From: Chloroflexota bacterium
Lineage (GTDB): Bacteria; Chloroflexota; Anaerolineae; Promineifilales; Promineifilaceae
Assembly (NCBI GenBank): GCA_024223125.1
Contig: JAAEOP010000537.1
Location: 1-19,232, forward strand
DNA: 19,232 nt
Reading direction: 5' to 3'
Under the pieces are notes generated by a model that had not been told where the DNA came from, ran no database searches, and saw only the letters and a program-made list of their open reading frames with translations. Both the position numbers and the translations under genes were made by a program. Shown piece by piece: positions 8,019 to 14,931 of this stretch (position 1 is the stretch's first letter; each line of letters begins with the position of its first letter).

Positions 8019-9215
8019 TCAACTGGTACTCTTTACAGCCAGATAGCCGCCATGAGATAAACCTAATAGAACGACAAGGCTTTCTGAAAAAGTGGGTAAA
8101 CTGACCGATGGCAAAATCCATAAAGCTCTTGAAGCTTCATTCGAACTCATTTGTGCCCAAATGAGCGTCGCATAGGTAAACACAATGATGATTGTGAAAA
8201 AAAACATCTGCACCTTAGCAATGTCGGTTAGTTGATAATTGCTGATTAATTCGCCGCTTAATATGTCGCTCCAGCGGGCATCTTCAACGCTTTCATTGAT
8301 ATGAATAAGACCAGCTTTGTCTTTTTCAACCGTTTCTAGTTCGTTCACCTCATTTTGAGAGGTCGAGACTGCTGCTGAGGCTGAAGCCGCCTCAGTTTGA
8401 AGGTTCTCTAGCTTTGAATTGTAATCTTCAACCCGCGGATCTTTAGCAGGATCATAATCGGGGTTAGCTGTGGTTTTTGTTTTAATGTAACCATCTCTTC
8501 TCCCGGTGACATCACTCATTCGTGCTTCCAGATCGCTCTCATCTTTCTGCGCTGCTTTCAGCCTGTCCTTTGCTTTTTTTAGATCGGTGCGAAATATTTC
8601 AAGCGAGCTACCAGTTTCTGTGCGGGATTTGTTTGTTTTAATGATGGCAGACCCCGCCAGGGAGGCGGTACTGATACCGAGAGCCAGGATGAGTTCTTGC
8701 GGAAAGCTGACGTTCAGGGCTTCGTAATCAATGTCTAACAGATCTTCTTCGCCTTCAGATAGAAGCTCAATGAGAGAGAGGGCATCATCTTCATCTATCT
8801 CTACCCCGCCTTCTTCGAGTAGCACAACTAAAGAAGCAGCTATAGGTTCGGTCAGTTCTTTCATATTACTTTCCAGGATGGGAATTGTGCGGTGGAGAAC
8901 AAGGGTTGCCCAGGCTGAAAGGGCCACAACGGTCCAAAGGATGATCTGAAAGCGAGACAGGCTGATTTTGTTGCGGGGATCAATCCAGACGCCGTCAAAT
9001 CGGCCAAATGTTTTTTTCTTTTCTCCTTTACTATCGGTATATTCTCTAGCGGTTTTTTCTCTACCTATAAAGGCAAAGAAGAGGATGATGACGCCCATAA
9101 TAAGCAACCAGCGTATGTTGAGGTCCAAGCTACCCCACAGGCCGAAAGAGATGATCAGGACAATGGCGATGACAAATGCTATGAACGAAAGATATTTTTC
9201 CAGGAATGCCATCAT
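8019..9215 (-). CDS. Membrane protein with a cytoplasmic coiled coil, unknown function
   Basis: A 398-residue protein. Hydrophobic segments lie at about 7-27, 33-50, 88-107, 172-190, about 335-355 and near the C-terminus. An acidic stretch (EEGGVEIDEDDALSL, then EGEEDLLDIDYE) lies at about 134-165. A long charged, heptad-like region at about 200-300 (KKAKDRLKAAQKDESDLEARM) is a probable coiled coil. The segment GRFDGVWIDPRNKISLSRFQIILWTVVALSAW and the ending LLGLSHGGYLAVK recall a family of uncharacterised bacterial membrane proteins with an 'RNKISLSR' element; I cannot name a function. AAGGAGG nine bases before the first ATG (9215) favours that start over the adjacent ATG. The gene is visibly AT-richer than ppc and contains no CGGCCG. 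Confidence 0.8.
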   Translation of the reverse strand: MMAFLEKYLSFIAFVIAIVLIISFGLWGSLDLNIRWLLIMGVIILFFAFIGREKTAREYTDSKGEKKKTFGRFDGVWIDPRNKISLSRFQIILWTVVALSAWATLVLHRTIPILESNMKELTEPIAASLVVLLEEGGVEIDEDDALSLIELLSEGEEDLLDIDYEALNVSFPQELILALGISTASLAGSAIIKTNKSRTETGSSLEIFRTDLKKAKDRLKAAQKDESDLEARMSDVTGRRDGYIKTKTTANPDYDPAKDPRVEDYNSKLENLQTEAASASAAVSTSQNEVNELETVEKDKAGLIHINESVEDARWSDILSGELISNYQLTDIAKVQMFFFTIIIVFTYATLIWAQMSSNEASRALWILPSVSLPTFSESLVVLLGLSHGGYLAVKSTS

Positions 9216-9376
9216 GGTGATTTTCCTCCTTTAGTAGGTCGAATTGTTAATACAACACGCAAGCTAACAGTTTACGCTCATTATGACGGGTCATGCTCAT
9301 TGCAAAAATATTTACTGGTGTTCGCAAAACCAGCTTGAAAACAGTATACCACAGTGGGTAAACTGCTGGCAGCAGG

Positions 9377-9477
9377 CTGCGCCATCTGCCGGAGCCAGAC
9401 AGATCCACCGGCCAAAAGATGCTGCACGCTATTTTCTTAACCATTAATGGTATTGCTTCGGGATTGAAGAATACAGG
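9377..9477 (+). pseudogene. Detached, diverged 3' end of a phosphoenolpyruvate carboxylase gene
   Basis: Plus-strand frame starting at 9377 reads LRHLPEPDRSTGQKM, LHAIFL and TINGIASGLKNTG. The end of the intact ppc reads LRHLPEQENPTGQKT, LQVIFL and TINGIASGLKNTG. The last 16 residues are identical (IFL onward), but the DNA differs at many third codon positions, so this is an old copy that was under protein-level selection. A stop TAA lies in frame at about 9359, no other ppc homology is seen upstream, and the match ends exactly at the stop codon of the minus-strand carbonic anhydrase gene. It is either a remnant of a second ppc or a 3' end displaced by an insertion at the end of ppc. Confidence 0.8.
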
Positions 9478-10152
9478 TCAGCCTTGCTTCGTTATTGCTG
9501 GCAGATATTTTTGGGTCACGGCCGTAACGGCGACCTTATACAATCTTTTCACATCAGCTAATTGGGTAATATTCGTAACCACTTCCTGCAACAGGCCATT
9601 ATCCAGACCATAAACCCAGCCATGAATATTGAGGGATTGTCCTCGCCCCCACGCTTCGCGCACAACTTTTGTACGGCCTAGTTTATATACTTGCTCAATC
9701 ACATTCAATTCGCACATCATCAAGGCTCCCTGGTCTGGCGACAGTTGGGACAACAAATCTTCATAGCGTATGAACACTCGCTTCACATCCCAAATCCAGT
9801 AATCAATGAGATCATGTCCTTCACCTTGAACGGCCGCTTTCACCCCACCGCAACCATAATGCCCGCACAAAATAACATGTTCCACTTGCAACACATCCAC
9901 CGCATATTGCAGCGCCGACATACAGTTCATATCGGAACTGTTCACAATATTGGCAATATTGCGATGTACAAACACGTCGCCCGGCATCGAGCCGATGATT
10001 TGGTTGGCCGGTACACGGCTGTCACAGCAGCCTATCCAAAAGCAATGTGGTTTTTGTTGCTTGCTCAATTCTGTAAAAAATTGGGGGCTTTCCTTTTTGA
10101 CGTCATTTGCCCATTGGCGATTTTTCTCAAACAAATGATTTAATGTTTTCAT
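9478..10152 (-). CDS. can: Beta-class carbonic anhydrase
   Basis: This enzyme interconverts CO2 and bicarbonate in the cytoplasm. The 224-residue length is close to E. coli Can (220). The zinc ligands are present at the same positions as in Can: Cys42 and Asp44 with Arg46 in GCCDSRVP, and His98 and Cys101 in CGHYGCGG. RNIANIV and the GWVYGLDNGLL C-terminal region also fit the family. GGAGG precedes the ATG at 10152. The gene lies 61 bases downstream of the metallophosphoesterase gene on the same strand, so the two may share a transcript. Its bicarbonate product is the substrate of the nearby ppc enzyme. Confidence 0.96.
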   Translation of the reverse strand: MKTLNHLFEKNRQWANDVKKESPQFFTELSKQQKPHCFWIGCCDSRVPANQIIGSMPGDVFVHRNIANIVNSSDMNCMSALQYAVDVLQVEHVILCGHYGCGGVKAAVQGEGHDLIDYWIWDVKRVFIRYEDLLSQLSPDQGALMMCELNVIEQVYKLGRTKVVREAWGRGQSLNIHGWVYGLDNGLLQEVVTNITQLADVKRLYKVAVTAVTQKYLPAITKQG

Positions 10153-10213
10153 CTCTCCTCCAGGCTCATCTTAATAGATTGTGGTAAAGACCGGCCATCT
10201 TACAGGTTACAGA

Positions 10214-10948
10214 TTACACTTTATACTGCTCCAGCCACCAATCCATATTGGGGATGTCACTTTGCCGAATCGCTTGCCGGGTTTCCTTTAGATCAAAATA
10301 AACACGCCGCATTTCCACACTGACAGCGCCCTCTTGCCACTCTACAATGCCGTATTCGGCCCACGGATTTAACGTTGGCGTGGAGCCAGGCGTATAGACG
10401 GATCGAAAAGAATTACCCACGCTGCCGGGATTGATAATCCATGTCCCGTTGACCTGCCGCAGCATTTGTACATGGGAATGTCCGCCAGCCATGATAGCGG
10501 CCGTATGTCCATCGAAATAATGATTGAGTTCCGTAACAGGTGTCGTGTCCACAATTAAATCGGTATTGGCCTGGGGGGAAGCATGAAAGCATAACATAGA
10601 GTCGTTGGCGCCCAATGTTACTTTTGTTAAATGGAGAAATGAGCGCAGGAAATTAGTATCGTCGGCTGTCAGTTTATTCGCGCACCATTGCAGGTCGGGC
10701 AGCAGTTCAGGGGCGATCTGGTAATCTAAGGCTTTATCTGGTTGCAGCAAAGCGGCGTCGTGGTTGCCCATCAAGCAGATGCAGTTTAAGGCTTTGAGTT
10801 TGGCTGCCGATTCCTGGGGTTGAACGCCAATGGTAGCCACATCTCCAAGACAGATGATCTGGTCAATGGCCTGGGTTTGAATGTCATGCAGCACAGCCGT
10901 TAACGCAATCGCATGACCGTGAATATCAGAAATTAAGGCAATTCGCAT
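10214..10948 (-). CDS. YfcE-like calcineurin-family metallophosphoesterase
   Basis: A 244-residue predicted cytoplasmic phosphoesterase with all dimetal-site motifs: DIHGH (Asp8, His10), GDVAT (Asp36), GNHDA (Asn62, His63), a His at FHASP (122) and GGHSHVQ (His157, His159), followed by the NPGSVG motif of YfcE/MJ0936-type enzymes. These act on phosphodiesters such as cyclic nucleotides in vitro; the natural substrate here cannot be told. GAGGTGA lies a few bases before the ATG at 10948. It is the likely first gene of a two-gene unit with can. Confidence 0.9.
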   Translation of the reverse strand: MRIALISDIHGHAIALTAVLHDIQTQAIDQIICLGDVATIGVQPQESAAKLKALNCICLMGNHDAALLQPDKALDYQIAPELLPDLQWCANKLTADDTNFLRSFLHLTKVTLGANDSMLCFHASPQANTDLIVDTTPVTELNHYFDGHTAAIMAGGHSHVQMLRQVNGTWIINPGSVGNSFRSVYTPGSTPTLNPWAEYGIVEWQEGAVSVEMRRVYFDLKETRQAIRQSDIPNMDWWLEQYKV

Positions 10949-11030
10949 GGCTCACCTCAACATAAAATTAGGATGGCACATATTGTAGGGGAAGGGCGGC
11001 CGTTAATCAATCACCTGATTCACATTTTGC

Positions 11031-11058
11031 TTGCCCTCTGCCAAACACAGTCTATAAT
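11031..11058 (+). promoter_or_regulatory. Probable promoter of the PRC-barrel gene with an inverted repeat on the -10
   Basis: TTGCCC (11031-11036) and TATAAT (11053-11058) are 16 bases apart, with transcription expected near 11065. A perfect inverted repeat TCTATA-N6-TATAGA (11051-11068) overlaps the -10 element and the start point, a typical place for an operator. The half-site resembles, in the opposite order, the repeat before arsR. Confidence 0.45.
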
Positions 11059-11133
11059 TTTCTATAGACGGATTGCGTCATAGGTAGTTAATATTCGATC
11101 ACTTATTTGTAGTATGCAAGAGGGGATAAGAAA

Positions 11134-11721
11134 ATGCGACTTGGAAAAGACTTGGTCAACAAACCCATTTACAGTATTGGTGACGGCCGTTCACTCGGCG
11201 TCGTCAAAGATATTTATTTAGACAATGATCTCATCCAAATCACCGGTATTTATACCGGGCAGGAAGGCGTCCTACGTCGTAAATCCTTTCTCATCCCCCG
11301 CCCCAGCGTTGTTCTTTTTGGCATTGACGCCATCTTGGTAAAAAATGCGGATGTTGTTGTGGAAGAAACGGCCGTAGAAGAAAGCGCCAATTGGGTACGT
11401 CTGAGTAAGCTGCGCGGCCGTGAAGTAGATACGCCCAATGGCACCAAAGTGGCCGCCGTCGGCGATGTCATCATTGCGGAAGAAGGGGATTTGGTCGGAC
11501 TGGCGCTGTCCAAAGTTTTTGTAGAAGGCCCCATCGCTGAAAAAGGAGCCATTGCCCGCGCCGCCCTCATTGACACCGGCAGTCAAGACGGCATCATCAC
11601 CTTAGACCTGACCAAAGCAGAGACAACAGACCTGGCGCCAGCGACCTCAGAACCAGATACGTCAGCCCCCCATCCATCCCCGGAAAAGGCAGCCACTACC
11701 TTACCCGATGAAGAAGTATAG
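11134..11721 (+). CDS. PRC-barrel domain protein
   Basis: A 195-residue soluble protein with two PRC-barrel-like units. The first spans about 1-80 (LVNKPIYSIGDGRSLGVVKDIYLD, then a hydrophobic beta section). The second spans about 85-160 (LRGREVDTPNGTKVAAVGDVII...LVGLALSK). A Pro/Thr/Ser-rich, disordered tail follows from about 165. PRC-barrel proteins include photosynthetic reaction centre H subunits and RimM, but stand-alone copies have no single known job. GAGGGG lies before the ATG at 11134. It is 75 bases from the acyl-CoA dehydrogenase gene on the same strand, so co-transcription is possible. Confidence 0.85.
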   Translation: MRLGKDLVNKPIYSIGDGRSLGVVKDIYLDNDLIQITGIYTGQEGVLRRKSFLIPRPSVVLFGIDAILVKNADVVVEETAVEESANWVRLSKLRGREVDTPNGTKVAAVGDVIIAEEGDLVGLALSKVFVEGPIAEKGAIARAALIDTGSQDGIITLDLTKAETTDLAPATSEPDTSAPHPSPEKAATTLPDEEV

Positions 11722-11796
11722 AAAATATTGCTGGTAGCTGGTTACAAGCCACTAAACACCATCCACTAACCACTATTTACAATAGGAGAGAACACA

Positions 11797-12951
11797 ATGA
11801 ATACAGACAACACAGTCAATTTTTCCCTCACAGACGAGCAAAAAGAAATCCAGATGCTTGCCCGTGATTTTGCCCGCAAAGAGATCGCCCCTAAAGCCGA
11901 ACATTACGACAAAAGCCATGATTATCCCTGGCCTGTGGTTAAGAAAGCGCAGGAGATGGGTTTTTCGTCGATGAACATCCCCATGGAATATGGCGGCATG
12001 GGTTTAACCTTGTTTGAAGAAATATTGGTGCAAGAAGAACTGGCCTGGGGTTGCAGCGGCATAAGTACCGCTATCGCCGTTAATGGGCTGGCTATTCTGC
12101 CCATCCTTGTGGCTGGAAATGAAGAACAGAAGAAGGGGTATGGCGGCCGTATGGCGGATGGCGCTATGGCCGGTTACTGTGCTACAGAACCAGAAGCCGG
12201 TTCAGATGTAGCCAGTATCAAAACCACAGCCCGCAAAGAAGGGGATCATTACATTCTCAACGGCAACAAAATGTTTATTACCGGGGCTACCGTAGCTGAC
12301 TTTTACACCGTCTTTGCTTATACAGACCCGGACACTCGTTACAATGGCATGAGCTGCTTTATTGTAGACCGCAACTGGGGCGGGGTTAGTGTAGGTCAAC
12401 CCTTTGATAAAATGGGACAACACGCTTCTGACACGGCCGAAGTTATCTTTGAAGATGTAAAGGTTCCCGCTTCGCACCTATTGGGTAAAGAGGGTGACGG
12501 TTTTATGATTGCCATGAAAGTGTTTGACCGCAGTCGTCCGGGTACGGCCGCTGGCTCCATCGGTGTGGCCCAACGCGCTTTAGATGAGTCTGTGAAATAT
12601 GCCAAAGAGCGCACCACCTGGGGCCAACCCCTTTACAAACATCAGGTCATTGGCCATATGATTGCCGATATGGCGATTGAGGTAGAAGCGGCCCGGCTGC
12701 TGGTTTGGAAGTGCGCCTGGGCAGTTGACGCTGGGGTTAGCAACACGGCTCTGGCTGCCTATGCCAAAGCGTTTGCGGCCGATACAGCCATGAAAATCAG
12801 TACCAACGCGGTGCAGGTGTTTGGCGGGTACGGCTACATGTCTGAGTATCCGGTAGAGAAGTTGATGCGCGACGCCAAAATCTTCCAGATTTATGAAGGC
12901 ACTAGCCAAATTCAACGCAATATTATTGTGCGGGAATTGTTTCGTAAATAA
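11797..12951 (+). CDS. Acyl-CoA dehydrogenase (short/medium-chain type)
   Basis: An FAD enzyme that forms the 2,3-double bond of acyl-CoA in beta-oxidation or branched-chain amino acid breakdown, passing electrons to electron-transfer flavoprotein. It has 384 residues, the usual length. Visible are the N-terminal helical domain (TDEQKEIQMLARDFARKEI), the FAD/substrate motif YCATEPEAGSDVA (about 127-139), KMFITGATVADFY, and the C-terminal QVFGGYGYMSEYPVEKLMRDAKI and IYEGTSQIQRNI. Glu367 is in the place of the catalytic base of butyryl-CoA and medium-chain dehydrogenases. AGGAGAG precedes the ATG at 11797. Chain-length preference cannot be read from sequence alone, and no ETF genes are in view. 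Confidence 0.95.
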   Translation: MNTDNTVNFSLTDEQKEIQMLARDFARKEIAPKAEHYDKSHDYPWPVVKKAQEMGFSSMNIPMEYGGMGLTLFEEILVQEELAWGCSGISTAIAVNGLAILPILVAGNEEQKKGYGGRMADGAMAGYCATEPEAGSDVASIKTTARKEGDHYILNGNKMFITGATVADFYTVFAYTDPDTRYNGMSCFIVDRNWGGVSVGQPFDKMGQHASDTAEVIFEDVKVPASHLLGKEGDGFMIAMKVFDRSRPGTAAGSIGVAQRALDESVKYAKERTTWGQPLYKHQVIGHMIADMAIEVEAARLLVWKCAWAVDAGVSNTALAAYAKAFAADTAMKISTNAVQVFGGYGYMSEYPVEKLMRDAKIFQIYEGTSQIQRNIIVRELFRK

Positions 12952-13163
12952 CTTGTAAACCTTGTACTAAAGCACGTTATGTAAACTATAAATTAAAAAC
13001 CTGCGAGATTTCAAGCGACCTTTGGGCGCCAACCTCACCGGTCTACCCCCGTTCAAAAACTTACTCCCCCATTTGTCCTAGCAGAAAAGTCCCATTCACA
13101 AACGGCCGACCGTATGTATACTTATAAGCACGCAAGGACACACAACTTTTTCTCCTTTTTTTA

Positions 13164-13204
13164 AGAGCCTCGGAACCCCCCTCCTCCGAGGCTCTCCCCC
13201 TTTT
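13164..13204. terminator. Hairpin between convergent acyl-CoA dehydrogenase and tyrS genes
   Basis: An 11-bp perfect stem, AGAGCCTCGGA (13164-13174) and TCCGAGGCTCT (13185-13195), with a 10-base loop, is followed on the plus strand by CCCCCTTTT. It could end transcripts arriving from 12951 on plus, and perhaps from 13324 on minus, although the T tract is weak and the run of seven Ts lies on the unexpected side. The rest of the 372-base gap (12952-13323) holds no gene I can support. Confidence 0.55.
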
Positions 13205-13323
13205 ATGGCGACCTACTGCCCCAAATAATCGCTCAAGATGGTGTTGAGGGGAACGGCCGTTCATCCATTCGTTCCTTTAGAACAGGTAGGTTGGTTCAAT
13301 CTTGCCAATTTACGAACGTACAC

Positions 13324-14607
13324 TTAAGAAAGAATCTGAACCAGATGATACTTCTTGCGCCCTTTACGCAGAACGAGGAACTGTCCTTCAATGCTTTGCG
13401 ACGTTGTAACCATCTGACCCAAATCTTCAACTCGTCGATTGTTGACATAAATACCACCACCCTTGATGGAACGCCGAGCATCCCCTTTGGAAGTTGCCAG
13501 CTTGCTGCTAACCAACAAATCTATAACTGTTGCCCCATCACCGTCTAGCGCCGTTTTTGCCACTTTGCTGGAAGGTACATCGGCAAAGATGTCACTGATG
13601 TCGCTGGCAGCCAGCCCATCCAAATCTCCGCCGAAGAGGACCTGAGCTGCTTTCTCGGCGGTAGACACGGCCGTTGCCCCATGCACCATCCGCGTGACTT
13701 CTTGCGCCAGACAGCGTTGTGCCTCTCGTTTTTCTGGCCGATCAAACAAATTATCTGCCATCTCTACAATTTCACCCTGCGTCAACCAGGTAAAGAATTT
13801 TAGATAGTTAATCACATCGGCATCATCGGTGTTATACCAGAACTGGTAAAAACGGTATGGTGAGGTACGTTCGGCCGACAACCAGGCATTTGTTCCGGCC
13901 GATGTTTTACCGAACTTGCCCCCATCCGCCTTCGTAATAAGTGGAAAAACTAGGGCATGAGCTTTTGTGCCGTGAACCTTGCGAATCAGTTCCACCCCGG
14001 CCACAATGTTACCCCATTGATCGCTGCCACCCATCTGCATAACACAATTTTGAGTTTCAAACAAATGCTTAAAATCATACGCTTGCAGCAGCATGTAGCT
14101 AAATTCAGTGTAGGAAATACCATCTTCACGTACCAGACGTGATTTCACTGAATCCTTAGCCAGCATGTAATTGACAGTGAAATGTTTGCCCGTCTCCCGT
14201 AAAAAATCAAGCAGGTTTAGTTTCGACAACCAATCAGCATTGTTTACAATACGGGCCGGGTTACTTTTTACCTCAAAATCCAGAACGCCGGCCAGCTGTG
14301 TCTGAATCTTGATTAGATTGGCATTGACCTCATCCAACGTCAGCAAGTTGCGTTCATCTGAACGGCCGCTGGGATCCCCCACCATCCCTGTGCCCCCTCC
14401 AGCTAGAGCAATTGGTGTATGGCCAAAGCGCTGCAACCGGGCCAGGGCCATCATTGGTACCAGATGACCAATGTGTAAACTGTCGCCAGTGGGATCAAAT
14501 CCGTTATAGATGGTTATCTTTTCTTTAGTAAGAACGTCGGGTACGCTTTCGGTATTGTCGTAAACAAAGCCGCGCCATTTAAGTTCCTCAAATGCGTTAA
14601 TTGACAT
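13324..14607 (-). CDS. tyrS: Tyrosyl-tRNA synthetase
   Basis: This cytoplasmic class I enzyme charges tRNA-Tyr. It has 427 residues, the normal bacterial TyrRS length. The HIGH signature is at 45-48 ([11 protein letters not shown]), the tyrosine-binding region includes [10 protein letters not shown] and MGGSDQWGN, and the KMSKS-equivalent loop is KFGKT (231-235). A C-terminal S4 RNA-binding domain (about 365-427) holds [26 protein letters not shown] lies eight bases before the ATG at 14607. About 190 bases of leader precede it, with a tyrosine-rich ORF and an intrinsic terminator, so expression is probably set by attenuation responding to tRNA-Tyr charging. Confidence 0.98.
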   Translation of the reverse strand: MSINAFEELKWRGFVYDNTESVPDVLTKEKITIYNGFDPTGDSLHIGHLVPMMALARLQRFGHTPIALAGGGTGMVGDPSGRSDERNLLTLDEVNANLIKIQTQLAGVLDFEVKSNPARIVNNADWLSKLNLLDFLRETGKHFTVNYMLAKDSVKSRLVREDGISYTEFSYMLLQAYDFKHLFETQNCVMQMGGSDQWGNIVAGVELIRKVHGTKAHALVFPLITKADGGKFGKTSAGTNAWLSAERTSPYRFYQFWYNTDDADVINYLKFFTWLTQGEIVEMADNLFDRPEKREAQRCLAQEVTRMVHGATAVSTAEKAAQVLFGGDLDGLAASDISDIFADVPSSKVAKTALDGDGATVIDLLVSSKLATSKGDARRSIKGGGIYVNNRRVEDLGQMVTTSQSIEGQFLVLRKGRKKYHLVQILS

Positions 14608-14654
14608 AAATGCTTCTCCTTCACTTCATTGAGATTGAGAAATCTCTAATCTGC

Positions 14655-14684
14655 AAAAAAAAGACGCGGTTTTCGCCGCGTCTT
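14655..14684 (-). terminator. Attenuator: intrinsic terminator in the tyrS leader
   Basis: On the minus strand AAGACGCGG, a six-base loop and CCGCGTCTT are followed by further Ts, giving eight in a row, ending 47 bases before the tyrS ATG. A full intrinsic terminator inside the leader of its own gene means conditional readthrough. The upstream segment 14728-14738 (minus strand CGCGTGAGTCT) can pair with the 5' arm as CGC and GTCT around a GTGA bulge, giving a candidate antiterminator. Confidence 0.85.
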
Positions 14685-14704
14685 AGTCGTTTCGTGTGGT
14701 TTGT

Positions 14705-14727
14705 GCTGCCGGTCATTGGGCGGCAAC
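14705..14727 (-). promoter_or_regulatory. Leader stem over the stop codon of the tyrosine leader peptide
   Basis: On the minus-strand RNA GUUGCCG (14721-14727) can pair with CGGCAGC (14705-14711), with one G-U, across a nine-base loop that contains the UGA of the leader ORF. It lies between the candidate antiterminator arm and the terminator, and may be an accessory stem of the attenuator. The structure was found by eye, not by folding. Confidence 0.4.
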
Positions 14728-14796
14728 AGACTCACGCGCCTGCGGCATTACTGTTTTGTTATACCCATAATAATAACCGAAAATATTTTCACTCAT
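14713..14796 (-). CDS. Tyrosine-rich leader peptide of tyrS
   Basis: A 27-codon ORF starting ATG at 14796 and ending TGA at 14713-14715. It begins MSENIFGYYYGYNK. Four of codons 8-12 are TAT for tyrosine (14767-14775 and 14761-14763). In ribosome-mediated attenuation, scarcity of charged tRNA-Tyr would stall the ribosome here and let the RNA downstream form an antiterminator, so tyrS is transcribed; with ample charged tRNA the ribosome runs to the stop and the terminator at 14655-14684 forms. There is no Shine-Dalgarno sequence, and the promoter's -10 ends nine bases before the ATG, so translation probably starts on a nearly leaderless mRNA. The clustering of Tyr codons immediately before a terminator and a TyrRS gene makes chance unlikely. 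Confidence 0.85.
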   Translation of the reverse strand: MSENIFGYYYGYNKTVMPQARESVAAQ

Positions 14797-14805
14797 AATG
14801 TTGGC

Positions 14806-14834
14806 ATAGTATCATGCTCGTTTTTAATCGTCAA
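14806..14834 (-). promoter_or_regulatory. Promoter of the tyrS leader transcript
   Basis: On the minus strand, TTGACG (14829-14834) and TACTAT (14806-14811) are separated by 17 bases. The start point would fall at about 14797-14800, within a few bases of the leader peptide ATG at 14796. It diverges from the arsR promoter, with 30 bases between the two -35 hexamers. Confidence 0.75.
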
Positions 14835-14864
14835 CATCATTTTTCTGCGGCTGATAAAGAGAAC

Positions 14865-14892
14865 TTGACAGATAGCCAATGGTCATTATAAT
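14865..14892 (+). promoter_or_regulatory. Promoter of arsR
   Basis: Consensus TTGACA (14865-14870) and TATAAT (14887-14892) are 16 bases apart. Transcription would begin near 14899, just before the inverted repeat at 14901-14918 and 33 bases before the arsR ATG. Confidence 0.75.
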
Positions 14893-14900
14893 AGCCAACG

Positions 14901-14918
14901 TATAGACAAACTTCTATA
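14901..14918. promoter_or_regulatory. Probable ArsR operator
   Basis: A perfect inverted repeat TATAGA-N6-TCTATA sits at and just after the predicted transcription start of arsR, where a bound repressor would block the polymerase. ArsR/SmtB repressors are dimers and bind AT-rich inverted repeats. A related half, TATAGACAA, recurs at 15295-15303 upstream of arsM. Confidence 0.6.
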
Positions 14919-14931
14919 TGATAGGATTGCA

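Noticed and set aside
8091..9365. 13-base direct repeat AGTGGGTAAACTG (8091-8103 and 9353-9365) as attachment sites of an island
   Set aside because: A 13-base match is expected a few times by chance in 19 kb, and the first copy lies inside the membrane protein gene rather than at a boundary.
13061..13264. 67-residue minus-strand reading frame between acyl-CoA dehydrogenase and tyrS
   Set aside because: It runs through the 13164-13195 hairpin, is low in complexity and very basic, and has no ribosome binding site.
12952..13323. Small RNA gene ending at the 13164-13195 hairpin
   Set aside because: No promoter or conserved structure could be made out by eye; a plain terminator between convergent genes is enough.
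14608..14830. T-box riboswitch upstream of tyrS
   Set aside because: The conserved T-box core (AGGGTGGNACCGCG type) and a long specifier stem are absent on the minus strand. The short Tyr-rich ORF explains the terminator better.
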